DNA from: Desarmillaria ectypa
Lineage: Eukaryota; Basidiomycota; Agaricomycetes; Agaricales; Physalacriaceae
Direction: 5' to 3'
DNA: 64,000 nt
NCBI GenBank assembly: GCA_030407005.1
Contig: JAUDYN010000002.1
Coordinates: 3,720,001 to 3,784,000 of the forward strand
Positions 11,555-21,919 of this stretch are shown piece after piece (the first letter of the stretch is position 1; each line of letters begins with the position of its first letter). The notes under the pieces were generated by a model. That model did not search any database, was not told the DNA's origin, and worked only from the letters and a program-made list of their open reading frames with translations. The position numbers and the translations under genes are program-made.

Positions 11555-14020
11555 ATGGAAGAGAAAGTCCTCTCTGTTGCACCTTCACCTGCCTTGAAAC
11601 GCAAGAAAAAAAGTTCTGGAGCCAACACGCCCACAGCCGATAGTCCCGCCGCGTCGCCTGCACCTGCGTCTACTGTCATCAGAAGCCGACCAAAAATCAA
11701 GCGAGACAGAGTTCCTAATCCCAATCGTCCGCCGCGTAATGATAGCGTCTTGCCAGCCGAGAAAATTGCCTCGACCTCTTCTATACCGCCCCCAGACGCC
11801 CCACGAGAACCGAGAAGTAAAAAGAAGGGAAAGAGGAAATCAAAGACAGATAATGGTCCAGAAGGGGCGCGAGAAGTCATCTACATCGACGATTCTGAAG
11901 AGCAAACTGTCTCCAAGGAACTCGGCGTCGGTGCAGATTTCGTTGCGTTTGACGGCTCAGATTCAGATGATAGCAATGAAAAGAAGAGCGGCAAGAAGGG
12001 GAAGGAGCGTGACGATGGATTAACGACCCTTTCCAATGAAAGGGATGGCCGCAGAGAGGACAAGGACCGTGATAGCAGACGAAGGCGCGACGATGATACC
12101 GATGACAGGCGAGAGAAGAGTAAAAGTATGTCTCCTGTTCTTCAATTCATTATATATCTCAAGCTCGCGTTATAGAAAAAGATCGTTCTCCACCCGAACG
12201 AGAGTGGGACCGCGGCAAGGAGAGGCGACGCAGTCGAGAAAGAGAGACGTATACGGATCGCAGACGTAGAGAAAAAGCGAAATACGAACCGGATTACAGA
12301 ACCAGGAAGGTAGACAAGGTCCCGTGGCTCGAGAACGTGGACCTGGATAGTTGCATCAATGTTGCTCAAGTGTATGTGCATTGTCTAATTTCCAGACGCG
12401 CTCTCACTTCCAATCAGTTTGCACCGGGAAGTAGAGGCATTCACTAAATGGATATCACCGACACCAGTAGAAGACGAGATCCGCGGCCTTGTGGTGGCAC
12501 ATATCAAACAAGCGGTTGCTGCATCGTTTAAAGACGCCAAAGTTCTTCCTTTCGGAAGCTACGCGACCAAACTATATTTGCCAACTGGGTCCGTCTTTCC
12601 TTGCAGCTACAGGCTTCGTCATTGACATTTTGTTAGTGACATTGACCTCGTTATTCTCTCTGATTCCATGGCATATAGCAACAAAGTTGCCGTCCTTCAC
12701 TCTCTCGCTGCAACTCTGAAACGAGCTCATATAACTGACCGAGTTACCATCATTGCTAAGGCGCGCGTTCCCATTGTCAAATTCGTCACGAAGCTTGGCA
12801 TGTTCCACGTCGACATCAGCATTAATCAAGGCAACGGTCTGGTTGGCGTAGACATCATCAACGGCTTCCTACGTGATATGCATGGACGAGATTGCATGGC
12901 GCTGCGCGGTCTTGTACTCATCACGAAGATGTTTCTTGCTCAACGAGGCATGAACGAAGTGTATACAGGCGGACTGGGCAGCTACGCGATCGTCTGCTTA
13001 GTTGTCAGCTTTTTGCAGATGCACCCGAAGATTCGGAGAGGAGAAATCGACGTCGATGCCAACATGGGTGTTTTGGTGATGGAGTTCTTCGAGCTATACG
13101 GGTGCTACTTCAACTTCAATGATGTCGGGATCTCGGTGAGGGACGGCGGGACGTATTATAATAAAAGGCAAAGGGGATGGTACAATGATTCGAAAGGATT
13201 GCTCCTGTCCATTGAAGATCCTGCCGACCTTTGTACGTGAATGAATATTAACACTAGCCGTTCGAGACTCACCGTTGTTACAGCGAACGATATATCAGCT
13301 GGTTCGTTTGCATTCAATAAAGTTAAGACGACTTTTGCCGGTGCCTTCAACATCCTGGCTTCTGCTGCGTACTTGAAGGCTGGCATCATCAACTCTCGAC
13401 GATCAGGAAATGTGGTGCACTTGCGGGATAGGTTTGATCCTGCTGATCTGAGCGTCTTATCAGCTATCCTGAACATAACGCAGGAGGTACGTTCCTATTT
13501 TTTCTCTAAGGTAATCCTTGATTCATCAGCTTCGTAGACTATAAATCATAGAAAAGTGGTACAGGAAGTATACGATTCTGGGGATTTACATAGAATGGTT
13601 GGCCAGAAGCCACTTCCCCAAGTATTCGATGGGCGCTCAAATGGAATCAAGAATAGTAGTGGCCCTTCGAAGAATGTGCACAAGATGGACATGGGTCTAG
13701 GTACCGACTCAGAACATGAGAGGGAGAGCAAGAAACGCAGGCGAGATGATGACGAGTCTGATGGAGGGAGATATAACATTGGGAAGGAGCCGCCGAAGAA
13801 ACGCAGACGAAAGGGAACATCGGCTGATTTCCGGGGACACTTCACGACAGATGAGGATAGCCTTGCAGAAGAAGAGGGTGAATACGCCAGCGACTCCTCG
13901 AACCACCCTGCAGATAAAGAGTCGATACGCAAAGTCGATACCGGGGAACGCAATCGCAAGCAATCGTATTGGCTATCCAAGGGCATTGGGCCTGGCGACG
14001 TTGGAGACAGTGACAACTGA
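11555..14020 (+). CDS. Non-canonical poly(A) polymerase, Trf4/Cid14 (PAPD5/7) type
   Basis: Trf4-type enzymes add short A-tails to nuclear RNAs and send them to the exosome as part of TRAMP. The N-terminal 250 residues are disordered and highly charged (KKKGKRKSK, RRRRDDDTDDRREKSK). The catalytic domain starts around VPWLENVDL and LHREVEAFTKWISPTPVEDE. The nucleotidyltransferase signature is VLPFGSYATKLYLPTG joined across an intron (about 12591-12635) to DIDLVILSD, so the GS motif and the two catalytic Asp residues are present. The third carboxylate lies in FHVDISIN. The PAP-associated domain follows, with GGLGSYAIVCLVVSFLQMHP and VLVMEFFELYG. The C-terminal tail is again basic and disordered (PPKKRRRKGTSADF), with likely nuclear localisation signals. 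At least five introns are needed. The last, ending near 13567, has two possible acceptors. Confidence 0.92.
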
Positions 14021-14559
14021 ACTACCTCTTGTTACCTTTGTTAGAATATCGGATCCATGATACTCCTTATAACTGCTTTGTTTGCTCGTTCGTTGCATTT
14101 TGCTTTTGCCATGTTGTCGACTTACTCTTTTATAAATACTATCATCTGTCTGCTCCGAGAGCAATCACTCTAAAATGGTGATCAAGTCCAAGTGGTTACA
14201 AGATCTTTTGTAATACTTGGGTTAGGATATATCAATGTTCCCTTCCCCCAGAACATAGTATACCCATATACTACGACAGCCGTCTAAATGAATTTTGTAA
14301 GATGCCTGTCAGCTCTATCAGCTCCGTATGATCCCATCCTGACGGGCAGTACAGCCATCCAGTAATTTTGAAGGCGAAATGAAAAGTATTGACATTCTCG
14401 GATCCAATTCCTTCCGATCCTCCTTGATTGACTTCCAAAATGAATATGTTACAGTGGTAAATTAATCGAGAGCAACCGGAAATAGCACGAAGAGTGTGTG
14501 TGTGAAATGCGACTAAATGATGATATCATGGGGGTAACTAGGATCGTCCAATCCCCGGG
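14021..14559. terminator. Convergent intergenic region (3' ends of two genes)
   Basis: About 540 bp between the 3' end of the Trf4-type gene (+) and the 3' end of the disordered-protein gene (-). It is AT-rich and should hold both polyadenylation regions. No coding signal seen. Confidence 0.35.
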
Positions 14560-17500
14560 TTAGGGTACCGTAGCTGTCTGCCTGCAGGTCTCTGTTGACT
14601 TCCGACGTCCACGAATCGTATTTGACCGATCGACAGAGCCTGAACTGTGTTCGGGGATTGGACAAGGATTAATTTGGGTAGGCGTTTTCCAGCCGCCTTC
14701 CGATTCTGGTACTGAAAGTCCCATTGAGTAGCCGGGGGGTAAATGAGAGGGTAGGGTCTGAGGTACCGAAGGGAATGCGTCAAACAGTTCCCTATCAAGA
14801 AGAGTGGATGGTGACGAAACATTTGAGGATACTGTTGCCCATGAAACAGGGCGCGGAGAGGTATTAGTAGGACCGTGATGACTCGCCTGTTGTGAGCCCA
14901 AGTTGTGATCGAGTTTTGATTGCTGGGGTAGGCCTGGGAGAGCGAGGTGATCTAAGTATGCAGGTGGCAGCGGAGGCATGGTGCCGGGCGGGGGTAGAGG
15001 TGGTCTTTGAGAAGCCTGATGAAGCGAGCGCAGGGATTGAGACCTCACGGGAGGTATTATGATGTTATCCTTGGAGGACAAAGATTGTGCGGCACCCATG
15101 TGCGCCTTTGGCATTGCAGGCGCAGAGGGTTTGCGATTCAATCGAGGAAGTACACTCTTGATAGTACCGAATGTGCTACGATCTGTAATGTGTTGTTAGG
15201 ACTAAGGAACGGATATGGCAGTACCAAGAGACTTACCATCACCATCGGTCGTACTGACGATACTAATGGTTGACTTGGTTCTCCCTCGACGCCACATCTT
15301 CTCTGCAAAGGATGACGCTCTATTGACACCGCCATTTTTCTTCGAAGATAATGAAGGCCATGCTATACCGCTCGGTACAGATGCCCTAAAACCTATACCA
15401 GTCCCAGTCCCTGGTCTTATAACCCCCGAGTCAGCTAAGTCCGGGCTATTATCGGGAGGAGTGACGACCGGCAGAGAATCATCGGATGAAATCTCGGAAG
15501 AGACGCTGTGACGTGACGCACCATGAAAGGTGGAGGCACGAGATGCACTAGCTAGTCTTCTGAAACTGGCAAGGTATTTGGAGCGTGGTGATTTTGGCGG
15601 CGGCGTTGGAGGACGATCATCCTCTGGTGTCGCTTCCACAACACTACCAGATCCGTGTCGGGTGTCGCCCGACGTCGAACAAGTCTGATCGGGCTGAAGA
15701 CTTGACGTTGTTTGATCATTACTAGAGGTGGCTTCACCACTGCCCCTTTCCACGTTCAAGTCCTGGGAGACCTTACTATCGTCCTTGTTTCGAGCAAGGG
15801 CCCGTGGCACGCGAAAGCTGCGTTTTCGCCTTACTGGTTCGTCTTTTCCAAGAACACGGGATAACCGAACTTCAGCCGCCTTCGTCTCTTGTAGATGCCG
15901 GTGGGGATTTTCGGGGGTGGGGACAGATTGGTTCTTATCCACGTAGCCGACCTCGCTTGGCAGCTCCCCATTCATCAGTGAGCGTTCCAGACGGGCAGCG
16001 TCCTTAAGTAGTAGTGCCAATTCACTGGATCCAGGAGTGAGAGGCGGTTCTGCGTTCATGGCGCGTTTGACCCTGTTCATCTGGGGTGTGGACGGCGGAT
16101 AAATGGACCTTGAAGGCAACGTGGCCACTTCCCTCAATTTGCCATGCACAATGGCCGAGAATGACGGATCTTCAGATGTTACTGGCTCCGATTCGGCGTA
16201 GTGTGAAACGAAAGTGTGAGGACGTGAAAACGAGCGCGAAGTTTTGAGCAGTGTTAGCTCGCCAAATTCGGTTTCAGTGGGCCAAGAAGATTCAGAAGGT
16301 TGGATTAGTGGGGCTTGGGTGCCGCTACTGGTCTTGCGATGAGCGGTAGTGATGTGACTGGGACTAGTCTCTATCATGCTCACAGGGCGAGGCAAAGGGG
16401 TTATGGGTGTGGGATGTGAGAAAGATTCACGAACTGGAGACGACGGCTGCGATGGGACAGGCGTGGACTCAGCGTCATATGAGTTTATAACAAATGGAGA
16501 ATCCGGTATTGGGGTCATCTCCGTATGGTCCCTCTCCACATAAGCGTTCTCAGCTTCCAGGAATTCAACCGAGGCTAGAATGGACTCGGCTGAACGGCTG
16601 GCCATAGCAACACTGCTCGGACGTGACGATTCTGGTGAAGGACGGACTCGGTGCTGCTCAACCGCAGCGGCATCATCTGGCATCCGTAAAAGCTGGTATC
16701 GAGGTAGATTTGACACCTCAACAGACACCCGTTCATAGAGTATCAAGTCACTAGCGTCAGGATGGTCAGGTTCGGAGGCCACGATTGAGGTGACGCCGTC
16801 GGGTGCACTGATGTTGACATCAGTATACAAATGCGAGTCTGAGTCTTCTTCATCTGTAGCAGTTGCTAGATCGGATGCCACTTCAGTATGAGCTCCGACA
16901 TCATTAGTAACACATATGACGGGTGGTGGCGGTGGTGATAGAAAAGTAGGTAAAAGCACCGGAGATTGCGACCGCTCGAGCTCAACGAGTGCTGCAGAAG
17001 GAGAGTCAGGCTTGTCCATCGAAGCATCTTCACTCTGTAAAGAAATGTCTGCTAAATCCGCCGAGTCCATGCTGCCAGTAGTGGTATTTATATCTATGGT
17101 CTGCAATACATCATTAATGAAATTCTCAGTCATGGATGGTTCACAAACTTACGGCATCTGTCTCGGAATTGTCCACAGTCAAATCCAACAAGGTTGCTGA
17201 ATCCTCAGCGATGTCTGAAGGTGAAACCGTGACACAAGTTTCATCCTCCGGGACTGCCGACAGCACGTACTCTTGAGAGTGTATTGGAGATGAAGCCTCG
17301 TCAGACACGATCACTAGTGTGTCATGTGAGACCTCGTCCGTGTCCATGCTTGAAGAAAATGATGTTCCCTGTACGGGAGACAAGGGTGGTGAAAGAGAAC
17401 ATTCATGAGAATGCGTGTCACTTCTACCATTGAGCTCAGATAAAGCCTCCGCCCGACGAGCTATGTCAAGGGCAGCCGCGAATGACGTACTCCGAGATTT

Positions 17501-18016
17501 GGTTCCAAAAGCATGCGAGTTTTCAGGTGTATCGTCTGGAGTAGGTGAAGGGGACAAAGAGCGAAATGCTTGACTGTTCCTTGGTGAATCCGCAGTATCC
17601 GAGAAATCATCGTAATCCAGACCTGACAGCGAAAAATTTCTTCCTCCAGAAGAGAAGAGAGGCGACGTGGGACGACTCATAGGAGGCGCGCTACTTCCAC
17701 TGGCTACTCGCACAGCGGAAGGAATGCGGTTCCCATACAATTCACCTCTTTTCCTTGTCTGCCCATTCTCTGCAGTCGGAGGTGCACCCAAACCAAAACT
17801 CCCTCTGGGCACAGGAACTCCTCCCTTTTGCTCGAATTTCGCAATTTTATCCCGGAGACCGCCCGAGGATATCGTAGACTGGTTTGCTGATAAAGAAGGC
17901 ACCGAAGGCCTCTGTGTTTGGGAGGCATTCCGCTGTTGAAGAGCGGCAATACGCTCCTTCAAGTTCACTTGAGGCTGCTGTGCACGAGAGGTACTCCTGT
18001 AAACATTCAAAATCAA
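14560..18016 (-). CDS. Long intrinsically disordered Ser/Pro-rich protein
   Basis: Three long exons join through introns near 17105-17153 and 15186-15233 into a protein of over 1,100 residues. Near the N-terminus is a short ordered-looking block: VNLKERIAALQQRN, then GGLRDKIAKFEQKGGVPVPR and GSFGLG. Most of the rest is low-complexity Ser/Pro/Asp/Glu sequence with many SP and TP sites (SPSPTPDDTPENS, RPPTPPPKSPRSKYLASF), so extensive phosphorylation is plausible. The C-terminal third has further Pro-rich stretches (PPLPPPGTMPPLPPAYLD) that could bind SH3 domains. I do not recognise a named family; the layout suggests a cortical or cytoskeletal scaffold, but that is inference only. A small 5' exon coding MLQSQ near 18110 may precede the first long exon, using an acceptor at about 17980. 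Confidence 0.72.
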
Positions 18017-18528
18017 GTCGCTAAGTGCTTTACGTTACACACAGAAAAAAGACGAGTTGACACACATTTGAGTCAAAGGGAATACCAATGGTTACAGAAC
18101 GACCTGCGACTGCAGCATGAGCAGCCACGGACACAAAGACTGAGACGGAAGAAGAAAAATGAACAAAGCGAATATAAGAAGAAGGGATGGAAGGAACTAA
18201 AGAATGCTTGCCTCACCCAAAAATAGTAACTACTTCCCAGGAAATTAATTTAGCAACCGGGCAGGAACCGATGTTTCATTTCTTTGTGCTTTCTCAATAA
18301 AATCTTCGCGTTGCAGTCAGACTAGCTTCCTGCATTCTCAATTCCATCCTTGCCGCAACTCGGGGGGCTCTTCCAATTGTCCTATCTGACAGACGACGTC
18401 ACGGATATATAGTACTACTAATATTATTACAGTTCTAGGTATCCACCCCCGACCAAACTTCAAACCCACCCTCGACCTCCGAAAATATCAAGCTGCATAT
18501 AAGCTGGCCAGCCTCGTGCTTTCTCGCC
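18017..18528. other. Intergenic region upstream of the disordered-protein gene
   Basis: About 510 bp holding the promoter of the disordered-protein gene (-) and the 3' end of the cyclin-like gene (-). A 102-codon frame on the + strand around 17918-18226 is very Lys/Arg/Gln-rich and looks like chance. Confidence 0.3.
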
Positions 18529-19962
18529 TTAAAACGGCCTCGGTACGCGCGCCGGACGCGGACCAGGGACCCTCTTAAAGGGCCGGTAGCGACGCACTGC
18601 CGCCGTCTTCTGCTCAATCCACATATTGGCCTTCCGCGCGAGCAAATCGATGTCAATAGGAAAGGCATGCCGTGGCTTGGGCTGGTGAACCGCCCAAGGG
18701 GTGCATACTTTAACTCTATCCAGCTCGTTCTCAACTCTTTTCGGCGCAATAGGCATGCCCATGAAATCAGGAATAAAGTCGTCATGGCCGGACGGGGGCA
18801 CTTCTAGATATGTCGATGAAGTGACGCGATGTCGTCTAGTGTGGGGGACTACTGGGTCCTTACAGGGATTCCATTCCGAGGGAGAAGACGGTATTTCGGC
18901 GACCGCCGCGAGATGTGTGGCACTGCTGGGGCGTGCTATCGGAGAGACCGCCTGCTTGGTGACGGACGGAACGAGCCACGATAGGGGGACTTCGTACAAG
19001 GGCAAGGAACCGGTAGATGACGTGAATTCGGACAAAGTGAGGAAGGCGTTGACGATGGCAGGTACATTGTGATCGTTATGTACCGGCAACCAGGACTGCG
19101 CGCATAACTCTCTGAAATGCTTAGTATATATATTCCAGACGTCTCGAGGCATCTGAACATACGACCCTAGAGTCTCCAGTACATCTTCTTGAGCTTCGAG
19201 GACCTGGTCGACGGTGAACCCTGTAAGAACAGCTCTATTCAAAGATCATTAACAACAGAATAAAATCTGTATCACATTGATTATTCACCTAGTCTCCAAA
19301 GGAAGCGGATCGGCATTAAACTGATCCAACGCCACGAAGAAGAGAGTCAACATCAGTTTGCGAAATGTCTCGACGTTCTTTGATTTGTCTTCTAACTTGC
19401 GCAGTGTGAGAGGTTCCACTTTTTCAAAGTAGAGGGTGGCGTAGGCAACGATGTGAAATAAGGTGAATGGTGTTTGATGTTGCGACATGATCAAGTCATA
19501 GACGAAGCCATGCAGATCTTCGTAGGTTGCTGAGAACGACAATTCACTACGTCCACAGCGATCAGAGACAGGACGAGGGATATCAGAAAGGTCAACTCAC
19601 CTTACGGTCTGCAGAACCGTCGGGGTCTGTCCAGTAGCGGCACAGACTAGAACCACAGCGACCCAGTCTGCGAGCGCGATGAGATGAGGCATGGCAGCGG
19701 CAATCACTTTGTCCTTGCAAAGACCTCGTTCATGAGAGTCGTCACTGCCAACCAAAGTAGATGTAGGAGAGGGAGGACCATCGATGCCATCATCGAAGTG
19801 ATACTCCGCGGGAGTCCCGTACTCGGGAGCTAACGACACGTACGATGTGGGGGGAGTCGATGAGAAACTATGCGAGACGTGCGCCGAAGGTAACTTGGTG
19901 CAAGCTACGCATCTAGCGTCCGTCATAGCAGAAGTCGTGAAGTGGGGTGTCGCGTATGCCAT
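18529..19962 (-). CDS. Cyclin-fold protein (PCL/PHO80-like), divergent
   Basis: Three exons join over introns near 19543-19600 and 19235-19285. The central part reads like a cyclin N-terminal domain. LIALADWVAVVLVCAAT is followed across a join by ATYEDLHGFVYDLIMSQ, FTLFHIVAYATLYFEKV, and FRKLMLTLFFVALDQFNADP. Then comes the cyclin-box-like VLTGFTVDQVLEAQEDVLETL with GSYVQMPRD. This matches the pattern of a helix with Leu-rich core, then 'A-K-(F/Y)-x-D', then a G(L/F) turn and an E in the next helix. The N-terminus (MAYATPHFTTSAM) has a CVAC motif. The C-terminal 170 residues are Pro/Arg-rich and disordered. A cyclin would activate a CDK such as Pho85 or Cdc28; which one cannot be told. An alternative start lies upstream at 20058. 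Confidence 0.6.
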
Positions 19963-20590
19963 TCGTACTATTGATACGAGGAGCGAGAGGTGCAGATACC
20001 AGAGAATCCAACATGTTATATATCGAGAGAAAGGCTCGACTTTACGTGCCCTTCCCATGTCTGGACAATGGATGTTACGTTACGCCTTTCCACTAAAAAT
20101 CAGTGGCATGCCCGACAATAGCGACTGCAAGCAATAGCATACCTTGTTTATGACATCAGGACACCAAGAACGTCCAAATTCTCACGGCCAAAAGAATGTG
20201 GTGGGATTTGGGCGGGCATGCTATTCAAGCTGACAAGGACAATACTCCCGTTGGTCAACAATGTGGTGTACATGGTAGCGGAACGCAAATCAGCGAAGCC
20301 TCGAGTGACTCGATTCAGTTGCTCGTCTACTCATGTCCCCCTGATCGAGTCGTTGAAGGTCGTTGACGCGTCACGTAGGTACAGTGTCCTACACGGTACT
20401 GCTCAAACTTAGGGTTATCCATGCGTTTGGCATAAGAGGCGGGATATGATGAGATGAGACGGATATGTCCGAAACGTCCCGCCTCAGCGCCTTTCCCAAT
20501 GTAGTTCAGCGATCAACTTTGCCAGGTGCTCTTTCCTGAGAATCATATTAATTGACGGTAAAAGTGAAGCAAGGCTCTCAATACAGATGA
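19963..20590. other. Intergenic region with no supported gene
   Basis: About 630 bp between the cyclin-like gene start and the 3' end of the F-box gene, both on the minus strand. Open frames on the + strand (for example 20218-20412) show no family features. Confidence 0.3.
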
Positions 20591-21919
20591 TTACATGCTG
20601 AAGCACACATCCAATCCCTCCTCGGAGAATCTTCGCAAGCTCAATAGGGATGAAATATCGTAGATGGGATAACCCGAGAGCTTGACCGACCGAAGTTGTT
20701 TGTCATTACCAGACATGGGACACCAACGGCATCCTATCATGTATACGACATCATAAACAGCGGTCGTGAGGTCGCTCTGCAAGCTGAGGGTTTGTAGGTC
20801 GGGTAGAATGCTGCAGTCCTCTGCCAACCCCCTACATAGCCTCGATAGCTCTGTAGACGACCAATACCGTATATTGAGGCCCGTCAGATGAGGAGTGCTC
20901 TGGAATAAACGTAAAAGATGCGAGGCATCGTCGTACGCAAGGTGATCGATATTGAGAGTCTTCAAGCATGCTTTGGAGCGCATGAGAAGGTTTTGAAGAA
21001 TTTTTGTAACGCATTTCGTCTCATAGCGGAAACACATGTCATCCAATGTGATCTCCTGAACAGAAGGCGTTGATACATTATCAAGGAAGGCATTCAAATG
21101 ACACCCTGATAGTATACGGATCCTCTTTAGCTGCGGTAGAACATGCACCTCATGCGTTGTCAGAATGTTCTTCGCGGTTGGCCGATAAATTAGCTCTTCC
21201 AAATGGGACATGGAAAAGATGTCTGGGAGCGTGGTACACTGTCCACCTTCGTCGCAGAAAAAGGACAATTGATGCCAAGGGAACGAATCCTGGGTGGCAT
21301 TCCAAAATCCACCAAGGGCCAGTCTCTGCAATCGCGGAGCGAACTGGAATGGGTTGAGGTCGGTGCCTATAATATCGTTTTGGAATGCAGAAGTATCTTT
21401 GAGAGACAGGGAATGCAGGAGAGGAAGGCGCTTGTAAATCGGCGTGAGAAATCGATACAATGATAATGGCATGTCAAGAGTGACATTTGTCCAACGGTCC
21501 GAATGTGACGCAAGTACGTCAAGTAGAAGATGGGAACTACTAACCATGGACCGGCTTGTGAAAGTGAACGAGAGTGTACAGCTCGCAGAGCGTGAGAGAT
21601 AGGTTCGCAGCACGCTAACCATTTGCAGGTGGCCACTATCCTGCTGTGCAACCACAGCAAAAGAAGACCACACCCGAGGAGAAGATATAACAATATCTCT
21701 CCACAAGATGCATATCACCTCCAACAATCGGGGACCTTCCTTCACATCCCATACGTTATGAACCTGAGATCTGGAATAGGCAACGAATATTTCTGACAAA
21801 ATTTCGTTCGGTATTGAAGATATGGCTGGTAGTACTGTCTGGTCAGTATAACTGGACATGGCTAGGGAAAGTGAACCAACCTGATTTCCCAGTTGGACCA
21901 CAGGTCTCTTGCGTGGCAC
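20591..21919 (-). CDS. F-box protein with LRR-like C-terminal region
   Basis: A 442-residue intronless frame. The F-box lies at about residues 32-85: ISSIPNEILSEIFVAYSRSQ, then LLEVICILWRDIVISSPRVW and SSF. The remainder is a string of Leu-rich segments spaced like F-box-associated LRRs in Agaricomycetes: LPLLHSLSLKDTSAF, APRLQRLALGGFWN, LPQLKRIRILSGCHL, SVQEITLDDMCF, LKTLNIDHLAY and LPDLQTLSLQSDL. F-box proteins link substrates to the SCF (Skp1-cullin) ubiquitin ligase. This family is greatly expanded in mushroom-forming fungi and substrates are mostly unknown. The start at 21919 is the first in-frame ATG; a second in-frame ATG (MSSYTDQ) follows about 20 codons on. Confidence 0.8.
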   Translation of the reverse strand: MPRKRPVVQLGNQVGSLSLAMSSYTDQTVLPAISSIPNEILSEIFVAYSRSQVHNVWDVKEGPRLLEVICILWRDIVISSPRVWSSFAVVAQQDSGHLQMVSVLRTYLSRSASCTLSFTFTSRSMVSSSHLLLDVLASHSDRWTNVTLDMPLSLYRFLTPIYKRLPLLHSLSLKDTSAFQNDIIGTDLNPFQFAPRLQRLALGGFWNATQDSFPWHQLSFFCDEGGQCTTLPDIFSMSHLEELIYRPTAKNILTTHEVHVLPQLKRIRILSGCHLNAFLDNVSTPSVQEITLDDMCFRYETKCVTKILQNLLMRSKACLKTLNIDHLAYDDASHLLRLFQSTPHLTGLNIRYWSSTELSRLCRGLAEDCSILPDLQTLSLQSDLTTAVYDVVYMIGCRWCPMSGNDKQLRSVKLSGYPIYDISSLLSLRRFSEEGLDVCFSM

